In this document: positions 34,316 to 46,602 of the stretch, one piece after another | Layout of the letters: each line of letters opens with the position of its first letter | Numbering within the stretch: the stretch's first letter is position 1 | DNA from: Diadema setosum | Taxonomy: Eukaryota; Echinodermata; Echinoidea; Diadematoida; Diadematidae | Direction of reading: 5' to 3' | NCBI RefSeq assembly: GCF_964275005.1 | Contig: NC_092689.1 | Span: 11,155,479 to 11,219,478, forward strand | Length of the DNA stretch: 64,000 bases | Notes under the pieces: model-generated | What the model was told of the DNA's origin: nothing | Seen by the model: the letters and a program-made list of their open reading frames with translations, nothing else | The model's database searches: none | Position numbers and translations under genes: made by a program

Positions 34316-35467
34316 TTGGTAGTCAGTGGCGTATCTAGGGAAAACGGCGCCCGTGGCAAGCGCGAAAATTGCGCCCCTAATTAATTTTCTGAAAAAGTAT
34401 TCAAACCCAACCCCATCCCGGTAGGGACTTTAAAAAAGTCCTCATAATAAATGCTTTTTGAAGCACTTAAGAGGGGTCTTTTGAGGGTGATTTAAATGTA
34501 TAGGCTACCCTAAATTTTGATATATTTTGGCGAGCGAGCGCAGCAAGCGAGCCGAAAATTTTTATATTTCAGCTTTATACATAACATGGAATTCTTGTCA
34601 TTTTTGGTTATTAAATCTTCGAATTACAATTCTAATCATAGTGACGGCCTTATAGATAACGATTTGTACCAACAGTGTCCAACCCCATCCCGGTAGGGAC
34701 TTAAAAAAAAAGTCCACATGATGTGCTTTTTCAAGCACTTATATAGAAGGGGTCTTTTGAGGGTGTTTTAAATGTTATAGATATTGAAGAATTTTGGCGA
34801 GCGAGTGCAGCGAGCGAGCCGAAAAATTTTATATTTCAGCTTACAAAACATGGAATTCTTGTCATTTTTGGTTATTAAATCTTCGAATGACAATTCTAAT
34901 CAAGATATAGTGACGGTCTTATAGATAACGATTTATACCAACAGTGTTCAACCATTTTGGCGAGCGAGCGCAGCGAGCGAGCCGATAATTTTTGTATTTC
35001 ACCTTACAAAACATGGAATTCTTGTCATTTTTTGGTTATTAAATCTTACAATATTCTAATCAAGATGTAGTGACGGCTTCATAGATAACCATTTATGCCA
35101 ACAATCTAAGGACTTGGAAAAATACTCTGAATTACTACGAGTGAGTGAGCCGAAATTTTTATATTTCCACGTCATCATTACGTTTTGTTCTTCTTGTTTT
35201 GTTTTGTTTTTTGATAAATTTTGGCGAGCGGGCGCAGCGAGCGAGCCGAAAATTTTTTTATTTCAGCGTTACAAAACATGGAATTCATGGAATTCATGTT
35301 TTGTTTTTATCTTGTTTGATTTGGTTTTCTGCCCCCCCCCCCCCCCCCATTCTCCTTCCCCCGTCCGGGCGAGATTTTTTTATTTTCTTCTTCTTTTTTT
35401 TTTCTCGTTTTTTTTTTCACGTGCCCCCTTGCCCCCCCCCCCCCCCCGATACGCCACTGTTGGTAGT
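34316..35467. mobile_element. non-autonomous hAT-like element, second copy, with 8-bp target duplication
   Basis: The element at 34324-35459 (1136 bp) starts CAGTGGCGTATCTAGGG and ends GATACGCCACTG. It is flanked by an exact TTGGTAGT duplication (34316-34323 and 35460-35467). It has the same lead sequence ('aaaacggcgcc..ggcaagc.cgaaaattgcg') and C-rich right end as 8340-10465, plus four GCGAGCGAGCGCAGC units (near 34530, 34800, 34966, 35224). It is half the length of the first copy, through fewer internal units. Confidence 0.92.
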
Positions 35468-35879
35468 TGATACTACTGACTTAGCATGCATTGTACACAC
35501 ATAATATTATGCATCATACACAATTTACGGTACCGCGTACGGTATAATACCGGTAAACGGTGATTATTATGAGCAATGTATCTTCGCGATTCGGTCAGAA
35601 AGCAAAGTAGGGATCGGGAATGTCTACTGTTTGTGCGTCAGCTTCGCGCGCGGTGCAGTAACGTAGTATTAACACGTACTGTACACGAGTTCTTTAGTGC
35701 GTATGATATTATGTAACTCCATAATGTATCATCATCCACACAAACATTAAAACAAGGAAGAGAGAGTGAGAGAGAGAGAGAGAGAGAGAGAATGAATAAA
35801 CGCAAAAGAAAGGAAAGGCGGAATTCAAAACGGAAATAAAAGCGGTAAAGACAGCTTTTGTTTCATTATTTTGTCAACA
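35468..35879. other. spacer with (GA)n
   Basis: Moderate CpG near 35540-35690 and a (GA)n run at 35761-35791. No gene. Confidence 0.4.
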
Positions 35880-35889
35880 TCTAAGCATT

Positions 35890-36013
35890 GCTGAAGAGGG
35901 GTGTTGAATAGCTCAAACACCTCCCTTTTGCCCAAGGGGGGTGTTTGAACACCTTAAACACCCCCCTTTTGGCAAAGGGGGGTGTTTGAACACCCAAAAC
36001 ACCCCCCTCGGTA
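35890..36013. repeat. self-complementary repeats of GGGGGGTGTTTGAACACC
   Basis: Three successive G-rich words, GGGGTGTT, GGGGGGTGTTTGAACACC and GGGGGGTGTTTGAACACCC, alternate with their complements (AAACACCCCCCTTTT). This gives a cruciform-prone block next to the right end of the outer element. Confidence 0.8.
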
Positions 36014-36032
36014 CGCCCTTGTATATATATAT

Positions 36033-36205
36033 AAGTTGACATAATGCATTAGAATCCAACTTCATTTATTTGTAAACCAAATTTTCGACCCTTGCACGGA
36101 TCTTCCTCAGTTACTGTCACTGTTACCCTGAGGAAGATCCGTGCAAGGGTCGAAAATTTGGTTTACAAATAAATGAAGTTGGATTCTAATGCATTATGTC
36201 AACTT
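36033..36205. mobile_element. perfect 78-bp-arm hairpin flanked by (TA)n, copy B
   Basis: The left arm at 36033-36110 and the right arm at 36128-36205 are exact reverse complements over all 78 bases, with a 17-nt loop. The outer end is AAGTTGACATAATGCATTAG; the inner end is CTGAGGAAGATCCGTGCAAG. The hairpin is preceded by (TA)n at 36021-36031 and followed by a tail of about 55 nt and a long (TA)n at 36259. Perfect identity of the arms implies recent origin. The layout suggests an inverted-duplicated Penelope-like element terminus (inference). Confidence 0.85.
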
Positions 36206-36257
36206 GTTTGTCTTCATCGTCTTCATGCTCTTATTCCAACACGCGGATAATAATACC

Positions 36258-36258
<1 letters not shown>

Positions 36259-36316
<58 letters not shown>
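36259..36316. repeat. (TA)n microsatellite
   Basis: About 58 bp of TA dinucleotides. Confidence 0.95.
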
Positions 36317-36318
<2 letters not shown>

Positions 36319-37790
36319 AGAGATAAAGTAAGAGGGAGGCCGAGACACCTTTTAAGACCTCCGGAGCTTCATCAACTCCAGACCTTTCCACTTCACGATA
36401 TTTGCATTTTCATTTCAAATCCGCATCTTTGGACAGTTTTCTTCAGCAAATCCTGATGTCGATTAGGATTTACTCACCGATAATAGCCCGCTGGTGATGT
36501 GCAGTATTGTATGTGATCTTCAGTCGTACTTTCTCCTTATTCGGTTTAATGATAATCTATTTCTTTAATGGCACCAGCAATTTTGATCTCTCCCCGTATT
36601 TGACGTTTTCTAACTTGTGTAAAGTGAATGAAACCCAAATGTATATTAATTATTTTCACTCTTCTACCTTTATGAAAAATCATTTGACTTACCTCTTTCA
36701 GAATGCAGAGGGAATAACATTACTCTTCACATAATAAATAATGTCAGAACAATTAGTCGAGGGACTGTGTACTTTTCACTTAAAAAAAGAAATTTTGATG
36801 AATTTTCTTTATATTTTCTTTGTATCGTTCTTCATACTTGACATCACAAACTGCAGTGGTCTTCTCATCTAGTGATGGCTACATTGGAACTTTAGATATC
36901 AATAAATTTTCACTGATGTGTTTTGCTGTATTTACTCAAGTCACATGTATTTGGGTTTCACTTCCCTTTAAATTAGACACAGCAGTGTCCACCCCGCTGC
37001 CAAATGCTATCTTCTTTATATTTACCTCACGAAATCGCGAATGGCTACAAGGATCGCAGTGGACGTTTACAAGATGATGAACGTGAGAGGGTTACCTGAT
37101 AAACATGGAGAGCTAAAATTACCCAGCACTCTCCGTTGCCAGTAATGTTTTAGCAGGTATTTTCTTTTGAAAATAATAAAACGGACTCGTTCAAATTCAA
37201 GTCTGCTGGTTTTTTCTCCATCTCCGACATAATCAATAGCACATACGCGCAATAAAGGAAAGAGATGCGAACATAGATAATCCCCCTCCCAAAGCAGGGT
37301 AGTATTTATACTGATGAAAATTATAGAGGCGATACATTTGAGTAATAAATGATTCGGGGATGGAGATGGGTGGGGGAGGACCCGCTAAAAACCAAAGCTT
37401 GGGTACTGTCAGTTACAATATAAATACAGAAATAATGCATGGTCACCAAATTCACCAAATTCACATATCACTGACCAAATTGAGCATAAGTATATTCATA
37501 TAAATGTATCATATTGTTTGGGGATTCAAATGATAAAGCGCAATAACGTCTGCAGATCTAGCAGACGGAAAACATGCCGGCCAAGCAAAGAGGTATCTTT
37601 CATTGTCAAAATAAACTACGTTTATCACTATCGGGCATTAGGAGGAGATAATCAGTTAAATTAATGTAACATCGGCAGTTAGTGGCTTGTAATGAATGGG
37701 AGCAATCTCATATCTTGGCTTACGATTGTCATTATCATCCTATGTAGATAGTTAAACCGCCATAGGCATGATAGGGTTTATGAACATTGT
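36317..37790. other. anonymous DNA
   Basis: No gene recognised. At 37374-37415, GGAGGACCCGCTAAAAACC then AAAGCTTGGG recalls the LINE hairpin at 2350-2393, but the second arm is damaged. Confidence 0.4.
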
Positions 37791-37812
37791 ATTTAACATC
37801 TTAAATCTATTT

Positions 37813-38102
37813 TGCAGAAAACCCCATTCAATTTGGTTAAGCGGTCACAGAGAAATGTAGATTGCTGTAAAGCATGGCATGAGTCTGATTCTTCCAATTT
37901 TAGCACTTCGATGCTCTTGTGTGAATACAATAGACAGAACTTGGAGGGAAGAGATTCCTGACATCCTCTACAAAATTCCTCATTTCTCTTTGACCACTGA
38001 AACAAATCGAATGGGGTTTTATGTGGGCAATGAGTTATAGTTTCATACCCTGAATTTGTATTTAGATTGATTCACTATTCTTAAAGATATCATTGCGAAG
38101 GG
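37813..38102. mobile_element. foldback element, copy 2 (inverted relative to 28728-29014)
   Basis: It opens with TGCAGAAAACCCCATTCAAT and, read in reverse complement, follows copy 1 block by block ('cagtggtcaaagagaaa', 'gtagag.atgtcaggaat', 'aaatagtgaatca' beyond the inner end). The two copies are diverged by substitutions and indels. Confidence 0.7.
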
Positions 38103-39177
38103 TCCCGTTGTATTTTTTTTTTTTTTGGGGGGGGGGGGAACATACGGTATACAAAGATATTTCCTGAAAAAAAAAAACCACCTAAAACTGCAACATGCCA
38201 TTAAACGTTTCAGACAAATAAAACCATGATCATGATAATTGGTCACGTGTTGGTCTGTTCAACTGTGAATTGACAGTGTATTCAAAGTTTTCAGATGAGA
38301 AGAACTTTCAACGTCTATTAGAAAACAACGAACGAAAAAAAAAAATCAAATGTTATCACGCTTGCTCTGATCTCCCTCCTCCCCGTACATAGTTATATTA
38401 TCTGAATAGAAATGAAAAAAAAATATATGCATTTTTTTTTTTCTGTACAACTAATCGAAAAACACGGATAGAATGGGCATCGCCAGTGCACGAATGATCA
38501 GATCATCTGATCACGATAGTAAACTGATTTTGAAGCCTGTGTGAGTTCATTCGTATTCCTTATAGCATTTCTTTCTCTGTTTTACTATACACTAAATTGA
38601 TTCATTTGTGATGTACTCTGTGTCGTGATTTACTCTTCCCCTTTCTTCGAGAGACTATATATTTATTCTTTTTTATATGAAAATTATTTGCAGTATCCAT
38701 ACAAACAAATGATCCTTACAAGTCCGTTGGTTACCGATTGGCGATACTCGCCGTGATAAGCCGTACCACTCAATGAAGCTGGAGTGAGTTATACCAGCGT
38801 GCAATAGTTGCGACTATTAGATAGAAATGAGGCCCATAAACGAGGTTGGGTTGAATAAGTGTATCATAAAAGTCACCGTGCATCTCCCATAAGATGACAT
38901 CGTTCAAAGTCTGCAGGGATGAGATTCACCGGATGTAGGGCAATTTCCCAAGGGATCATTCGCATAAAAATATACACGACTCCGTCTAGATTCGTGGTAT
39001 TAACCTAGGCCCCATTCACATCAAGTCAAACATGTCAAAGGATCATCTATGCGGGGCTATAGTTTCTGTAGATCACCCCGAGTGGAAGGTTGCTTTTCAA
39101 CATGTATTAAGCGTTACTATACTGCCCGGACGTGTTTCGTCCTCACACAAGCGAGATAGTCATGATAGTGACGGTGT
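38103..39177. other. anonymous DNA
   Basis: T/G and A runs near 38112 and 38168. No gene. Confidence 0.4.
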
Positions 39178-39270
39178 ACAGTAAAACCTGTCTATTGCGG
39201 CCACCCATCAAGGGGAGACGAAAAATGTGACCGTTATAGACAGGTGACCGCTCCAGACAGGTTTGACTAT
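39178..39270. mobile_element. short MITE-like remnant
   Basis: ACAGTAAAACCTGTCTATTG at the left and AGACAGGTTTGACTAT at the right form imperfect terminal inverted repeats. A second inner pair, 'tgaccgttatagacagg', lies near 39219. This end sequence is a common style in invertebrate MITEs; superfamily not assigned. Confidence 0.6.
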
Positions 39271-40440
39271 ACCGCTTTAGAGTAGCGAGGAATGTAATTG
39301 GCAGCTTCACCACGAGTGCTTCAGTACACTCGTCGCATAGAACGGGACGTTTATATACAAGGTATGACTCGTAAGTTGCGAGAACAATAATTTGCCACAC
39401 CTGCAGAAGGCTGCATCAATACACTAGTATAGTATTACAGCAAAAACAATACAAAAACAAAATCAAAAACACTAACAAAACAACAACAACAACAAAATCT
39501 AGGTACTTCTTACATCACCGTCAGTTTTCGAGTGTGAAATGGACCCAAGCTAGATGTTGGTTAGCCCTAGAGTGCCTTACTGACGCACATTATGACGTCG
39601 TAAGACAAACGATAAAATTTCATCCGCACTTAATGGTCGTTACTATACCGGACGTTTATAATAGGAATAAGTTATTATGGGATATGATTGGATCGACTAT
39701 GACCACTTCGACCGCCTTCGGGTCGTAATCGTGCCAGCTTGCGTCGTCCCTTCTTATGTTGTACCACATTCTTGATTGTATTATGAATTATAAAGGCAAA
39801 GATTCACTATACTTCCAGTTCTGCTGATGAGGATCTGATTTTGCAAGCTTCCACCATGTTTAGTTTCGATTCAGCGTGACAAGACGCAAGTCCAGGAAAA
39901 TCATCAGATCACGTCAGATTATCAATTGAATCATTTATGTTTTTAATGTCATAATCGTCTTTTATTCTATATGAAAGGGGCGATAAGCTAAAATGATGAT
40001 GTCGGTGACATACAGAATTGGAAGAAAAAAAGTTAAAGCACCATCACCTCTTGCATTGTAAAGAGGTGATTAAACCCTTAAGATATCTTGTCTATCCATT
40101 GTTCTGAGAGATAAAATGCAATCATTTATATATACTTCTATTGACCTTTATTTATTACCTTTCTACTTTTTCAGACTTCGTGTTGCAAATGCTGCCATCT
40201 ACTGTTTTCCTGGTCATATAATTAATGTTTTAATCACTTTAAGTGAGTAAAAGACAACTGAGACCGAAGATCATTTAACCTTCGTACTTAATTTTTTTTT
40301 CCTCAGAATTTTATTCGATCTGTTTCCTCTGCTATATTGTACCTTTAATTTGACATTGCATCAGGCCTTTCCCCCTCTTTCTAGGCCCTACGTTTTCACT
40401 ACGATTGTACCACAATTTATGCATGACAAATAATTCATTC
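39271..40440. other. anonymous DNA
   Basis: Only short unrecognised ORFs. Confidence 0.4.
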
Positions 40441-40530
40441 AATTAAGCCGGCACGCTGTTAAATTTTGTTATATTGTATCGAAAATGGAATGCAGAAATA
40501 AAACTGAACCTAACAATGACAATAATTTAA
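40441..40530 (+). mobile_element. possible LINE 3' terminus
   Basis: GGAATGCAGAAATAAAACTG then ACCTAACAATG is a polyadenylation-like 3' end in the style of non-LTR elements. Body not recognised. Confidence 0.25.
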
Positions 40531-40980
40531 ATCAGATAGATAGACTGATAAACAAACTGATAAAACAAACAAACAAACAATAAATAACTATATATATATA
40601 TAGATAAGTATACATGAATAAATGAATAAAAACTGTGATATAATCACTATTATGTAGCATAATCAATTGTTATGACATTTTTTTTTCATAATTATCATGG
40701 ATGATCGTATTTTCGTATTTTCACAGAGCTGTCTCTTCAGTCAGCTGTCAGTGTTAGGGTCATTGTCCTCTGTGGGACTTCCTATCATCATTAGTTTTGA
40801 CTTTCACAGACACCATACTATGATTCCAGGGAGACCTAAGAGCAGTTCTATGTCATGTACTCAGATTTTATGCATGTTTAGTTCACAAAAATTGTCCTTA
40901 CAACGACCAAGCTTGCCGGAGACTTGCCCTATTTAGCCACAGCTCAGTGAATTCCCCCTTAATCTCATAATCCCTTGGGT
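40531..40980. other. anonymous DNA
   Basis: (AAAC)n near 40565 and a short (TA)n near 40590. No gene. Confidence 0.4.
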
Positions 40981-41060
40981 GGTATATAGACACCGCGTAT
41001 TCTTTCTTGTGTATACCCACTCCCGACGTTTCGGTCAGAGTGTTCTTGCTGTTTTCAAAG
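40981..41060 (-). mobile_element. possible Penelope-like terminus
   Basis: On the minus strand, ACTCTGACCGAAACGTCGGG is followed by about 40 nt and then TATATA. This is the same order (structured CTGA..CGAAA motif, short tail, TA tract) as the right ends near 36128 and 51310. The call rests on layout only. Confidence 0.3.
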
Positions 41061-41635
41061 AGTGATTTTCAAGAATGATAGTCCATTCATTCCTTACATC
41101 CTGTTTTTGTCCCCTTCATTTGCAAAGATCACAGCACAGTTACAGATTAAGCACTGAATAGACCCTACATTTTAAAGCCTCTTTTCTCAGTACACACTTT
41201 TCCAGAATGTGTAGGCCTGCTTTCTTTCCATTATTTAGATAAGAAACAACTTGTATTTTGTTATACGTTCTTTTAAAGTTTAGAATCTGTGTTTTTTTTT
41301 CTTTCTAGAATCTGCCCTTTTAATAGCGAAATAGCCATGTCGAGCGACTTTGTGGTGGTTTTGTGATGCAGGTTCGCAATCATTCTTATGCGTCGAGGTT
41401 TCTGGAGACGTGTTGCAGAGCGGTAAGATTATGATGGTACAGTGACGACGATAGAGGGCGTTACTCCATAGAAACGCTCAACTAACACGACTTTGACCAG
41501 GGAGGGGGAAGAGAGGTAGCACATCTCCCTGGCTCAACTATCGTGTTGACGTCTGTAAGTAATTCTCCATAGACGCTATTGTTGAGATTTTTTTTTTTAG
41601 AGAGTATATAAAATGCAGGAAAGACTCATTAGCCA
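41061..41635. other. anonymous DNA
   Basis: CCAGGGAG near 41498 and CTCCCTGG near 41526 form an imperfect relative of the dispersed CAGGGAGGTGA palindrome. No gene. Confidence 0.4.
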
Positions 41636-41695
41636 CGGTCACCCTGGCAAAAGATCGAAATCTTATAGCTTCGAGATCCTTTGCCAGTGTGACCG
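41636..41695. mobile_element. 60-bp foldback
   Basis: CGGTCACCCTGGCAAAAGAT faces GATCCTTTGCCAGTGTGACCG: 20-bp arms with two mismatches, about 20 bp between. Its size and termini fit a tiny MITE remnant. Confidence 0.65.
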
Positions 41696-42002
41696 CGACC
41701 ATTGCCTTTCCTGTTTCATATCTGAGCATGCAAACTGATTTCACTCCAGTCGTGAAATTTGAAAGATGTGTTTATGTGTTTTGTTTGTTTTTGTGTGTGT
41801 TTTTTTTTTTTTTGGTTTTCTTTGAATTTTGGCCGCAAAACAAACTCAGTTTGGCCGTTGAGTTTAGCGGCGATCTAGCAAACCTGGGCGAAGCCTATGG
41901 TTGAAATGCGTGCACCTTATATCAAGCACTGCATGAACCACGAGTTACTCTGCCCTTTTCTGGATGAGAGGGGGAAAAACGAAAAGAATACCCACACCCG
42001 AT

Positions 42003-42245
42003 CCACTTCAGTTTAATTTAATTTAATTTAATTCAATTCAGTTTGATTTAATTTAATCTAATTTAATTTAATTCAATTTAATTTAATCTAATCTCATCTA
42101 ATTGGATTTAATTAAATTAAATTCATTTCAGTTCAGTTCAATTCAATTCGATTCGATTCAGTTCAGTTCAGTTAATTTCAGTTCAGATCAATTCAATTCA
42201 GTTCAGTTCAATTCAATTCAATTCTATTCTATTCAATTCAATATT
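42003..42245. repeat. pentanucleotide array (TTTAA/TTCAA/TTCAG)
   Basis: About 48 consecutive 5-bp words drift from ttaat through ttcag to ttcaa. On the minus strand this reads as expanded GAATT-type tail repeats of a LINE, so it may mark a minus-strand LINE 3' end. Confidence 0.85.
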
Positions 42246-43700
42246 AATCAGTACCTATGTTTGATTTAAAATCAAGTCTGGCAGCCAAAGGCTGAATTGC
42301 ACATATTTTCAATTATAACCATTCATACGAGTAGACATTACAATATTCTAAAACAACAATCATTTAAAATTTTGATGAAAGCAAATAAATAAAACCTTCT
42401 TAGTAAAGATACAAGGTAGATTGAAAGGTACACGTAAAAATTGAATTTAGATGATATAATAATATTAACACACAGTAGAGTCAATATAAGTATGATAATA
42501 ATCTAAAATTTAAGTGAAACATAAAAATAATTGCATTTTTGTTCAATATGCATAGAGATGAAAGAATTCAAAATATTTGAAAGAATTAATTAATGCCATT
42601 CAAACTTAATTTCACTTAGTAACTACAAATCGTCAGCTGAGAATGAGAAGGGCGCCAAGGTGCCGCGAACACTAAGGCTTTAGTGGCAGCTCAACGCCCA
42701 TGAGTAAATGTCGCTATGGCGACTGGTATGCCTCAGTCATAATTATTATACCATTCTTATTATTAAACTTGACCAGAAATGCATTGCAGCTGTATGCATT
42801 GGGAATTAATACCTACTCAAAGACGTCCAAATGGTTTCATCAGAGATGTGAAGTTCAGTCACCTTTCTCTCCCTCAATTGTGTCATAAAATGGGCGCCAT
42901 TCTACAATTTTGTGGAGAGGCAACGAGAGACCCAAGATGGCAGGTGATGACGACTTCACCATCAACACACATCTCTTCGGCAACACGAATTTTCTCTGTC
43001 TTATATTTTTTTTTTCTCACTTTCTCCTCAGCTTCTCCTTAACTCCGCCACTCACTCACCACACCGACATAAATCCTTACATATTTCAGAGTTGTTACAC
43101 AATACTTTGAACATCAAACGTAATAACATGTAACATCAAAGAAGGGAAATGAAAGTCGGATGTGGATTTAAAGCATGAGGAAATCACGTTGGTGAAGTTT
43201 GAGGAAAATCGTACCATCCAATCAAAAGTTGTGAATTTTTAAAGTTTCGGTACAGCCATTGCTGGTTGAGAAGATTACCACAATTCGTGGTGTCACACAT
43301 GGACAACGATATGAAAAGAATATAAGAGAATTCAAGACATTTTTATTTTTCTAGCAGAATGAAAGAACGCTTGTCTTTTTTTTTTTCTTTAGAAGACAGG
43401 GGGAATAACATTAACCTCAACTATCATGTCAATAACGAGTTGAAGGAATGTGTAATATTCATAGAATATGAAATTTTGTGGAATTTTCTTGATTTTCCAA
43501 AAAAAAAACCCCGATATTCATATCGTATTTCTGAATATGATTATCCGCTCAAATGGAATAATTTCCCCTGAAATTACACTGTACATCTTGCAGTGGAAAC
43601 ATACAGAGTTAGTATAGGCATGTGTGTATTTTGCATACACTTAGTGACGTGATCTGTAGCTCTGTGCAAAAGAAATTTCCTTGAGAGGACGTTAAATAGC
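42246..43700. other. anonymous DNA
   Basis: No gene recognised. The stretch to about 42640 may be the body of a minus-strand LINE whose tail is the pentanucleotide array. Confidence 0.35.
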
Positions 43701-43705
43701 AAATT

Positions 43706-43936
43706 TAATCAATCAATCAATCAATCAATCATTCATTCATTCATTCATTTATTCAATCAATCAATCAATCGATAAATCAATCAATCAATCAATCAATCAG
43801 TCAATCAATCAATCAATCAATCAATCAATCCATCAACCAACCAACCAATCAATCAGTCAGTCAATCAATCAATCAATCCATCAACCAACCAACCAATCAA
43901 TCAATCAGTCAATCAATCAATCAATCAATCAATCAA
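43706..43936. repeat. (AATC)n microsatellite
   Basis: About 230 bp of aatc tetranucleotides with blocks of attc and aacc variants, including an internally duplicated variant block (43830-43860 and 43876-43900). Confidence 0.95.
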
Positions 43937-46602
43937 TACTGCCTGGCCGGGGGGGGGGGGGGGGAGATCTGTTTCCATTCCGAAAGTCTCATGGCTCTAT
44001 ACAATGGTCTGGTGCAACCAGAGAGAATAGGCCACCTGGGTCGAGATAGTGCCCTCTATCGGTCATAACGTGAAACTGTCTCGCAATAACAGAGCTGCGT
44101 CTTTCAGGGGTCCCTCCAATCCAAAGGAATATGTTGACCTCTGTTGATGCCTTTGGGTTTCAAGATATATACCGCACAATTAAAAAACAAAAATCTTAAT
44201 TCCTTCTGCACCCTGTTAAAAACCACCTCCAAAATAAAATCCTCACATCATCTATGCTCCCATTCCAGCTGTGGCATCATTCTCCTGTAACACTTGAGCT
44301 GAACAATGTTATCATGTGCCGTAATACTCATTGCTATATACGTCAAAAATTTGTCAGCATTTGCGTTAAAAAGAACATGACTGTGTGACGCTGTTGTGAG
44401 TACGTTGAGGTTGTAATAGCAATCAATGTTAAAACACATAATTGTGCTCGGCTCAGGGTTACAGGCGGATGGTATCACAGCTGGAATGAAAATAAAGATG
44501 ATCCGATGGAGGATTTTTTTTTTTTCACAGGTGGGGCTTAACAGGGAGCAGAAGAAAATAAGAAAATGCTTATGATATTTGATGCATATCATTTTCGCGT
44601 GCATGGACCTCTTAAACAAGCAGTAATCGTCCCAATTTTCATGGAACAAGGTAGATATCTTGATCTTGGTTTGAAATTTCAAAACTCAAAAATATAATGC
44701 GTGTGATTAGGCAGTATGCGTGTGTAGACTGCACTTTTGTAAATAATGTATTATATTCTATTAATGCCTATTACCTTTTTATAGTGAATTTGAAGTGATT
44801 CACTTATCAAACAGTCCTGTACCTGGGCCGATATAGGAGCCTAGATGTTTATCAAAATCTATAGATATTTATCAAAATTGATCATATCTTACACCTGCAC
44901 ATCAAGCAATCGCCTAGTAGATTGTTTGCTCTGAAATTCAGGATATTTGTTTGAAAAAAAAATAAGTGATTGATCATCGAAATTGATGAATGGCTGCCAA
45001 CACTTCTAATGTCAATAGATATAATAATCGAGTCTGTGTTTACACAATGCTAAATCGCTTATCGGTGTCACGACTTCATTATTGCCAGTTATACGTCCAG
45101 TATTTTATTTTGGCTCTGCTACTTTCTTTTTGCCCTCACTGAAATTCATAATTTTCCCTAATTATTGATAAGTGTTTAGTATAGAGTACATAAAAAAAAA
45201 AAAATATATATATATATATTATATATATATGCCAAACAGCTTTCACCATGTGGAGCACCAACCCCCCCCCCCAACACACACACACACACACACGCACACA
45301 CTCCTATAACTTCACGCTGTCCCATGCATACCGGCAGTGCTCTTGCGATGAAAAGTGTGTAGCTGATCGAGTGGAATAAATACTGGCCGTGACGTGATAG
45401 ACAGTAAGTAAACATTTGTGAGGACGTTCAGTACAAACCGCCCTCACGCGCCAAAAATAATGCACGCCACCTTCCTCAACCCACACTCACTATAATCACG
45501 AGAAGGCTGAATCTCATAACAGAACACTCCATCAAACCGACCCTGCGGGCTGACAAATCATTTTGCCAACGCGGGCGGCGCTATCATCTTCTTATTTCTG
45601 TGCAAACTTGGCGTGGCATAATTTTGGTTATGGCTTGGCACACTCCATTCATAAGAGCTGAGGATGTGTATATTTTTTCCTGCGGCAATATTCGACACAC
45701 GCCTCCAAATCGCACCCGTGCACGCTGCCCACGCGCATGCGTGCCAATATCATAGCCTCGATATATAAGATTTGTGTGTGTGTGTGTGTGTTTAGCTTAG
45801 TTTTATTTTGCCCCTGTTTTCTTTTTTTTACCTACTTGGCAACATCGACTTAATTAAAGAGATTGTTTATCTAATCTATATTTGAACTCAAAGCCTGATT
45901 TCACTTACTGCACTTTGCTTACAATAAATATTGTCGTGAAGCGCATTCAGAAATTTCACACGTGTTTTCTCCCCCTTCTCTTCCTCTCTCTCTCCATCTC
46001 TCTCCTTCTCTTCCTCTCCCCCTCCCTCTGTCTCATTTTTTCTTCGTTTGATCCGTCCTGTTTCTCTTAATTCCTTTCTCTTAATACAGACTCTGTGTTA
46101 TTCCATGGAACTACCTGAAAGTTTGTAAACCGCTACCGAACATTAAATTGCACTTCAATGTGTAGAACAATTATCTCAAAAAACAAACAACAACAACTTT
46201 GTACATGTATTACTAAATGTATATTTTAGCTCACTGCATGTGTGAGATGATAATCATTAATTCGCCCCAACCCTGTTGAGTTTGTATCAATGCTAAGAAG
46301 CTTTGCAGCAGCCAATTCCATTTCCAACAACTTTGTTTCGGTATAGTCGTCTAAGCCACACATATAAGCATAAAATCGCATTTCCATTCACAGTATTTCC
46401 GTTATTACAACGATGTACGGCACTGATTTTGTATACAACTATGTAGGTCCCTACTTTTTTTTTCTTTGTAAGCACATCTGAAAATGAAAATAAATGAAAT
46501 GAAAATAAAATAAAGCCGCTTCATGAATTCATAGACGACTGTCAAGCTTAAAAGTATTATTTCAATGTAAAATATGTTTGGAACGCGATCCTTTATACAT
46601 TC
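43937..46602. other. anonymous DNA
   Basis: A 144-codon ORF at 44248-44682 (-) is the longest unexplained frame but is A/T-rich and unrecognised. (TA)n at 45203-45230, a C run and (AC)n at 45261-45301, and a pyrimidine tract at 45970-46035. No convincing gene. Confidence 0.4.

Larger units (their letters stand above)
31022..36021. mobile_element. outer hAT-like element holding nested insertions
   Basis: The left end CATAGGCGTACCCAGG (31022) and the right end CCTCGGTACGCCCTTG (to 36021) are imperfect inverted repeats. Just inside them lie matching 'ggggggtgtt' (31050s) and 'aacacccccc' (36000). Eight bases of TATATATA sit on both sides, but in (TA)n DNA that is weak proof of a target duplication. 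The interval contains the GAGC array, an isolated hAT right end and a complete hAT copy. No transposase. Confidence 0.45.

Noticed and set aside
36128..36160. Hammerhead ribozyme in the hairpin arm (CTGAGGA..GGTCGAAA)
   Set aside because: The core words are present, but the base pair next to the core would be A-C, and no proper third stem was found by eye. Kept only as a point to test.
44248..44682. 144-codon minus-strand ORF
   Set aside because: A/T-driven composition, no recognised motif, no splice or promoter context; within the range of chance for this sequence.
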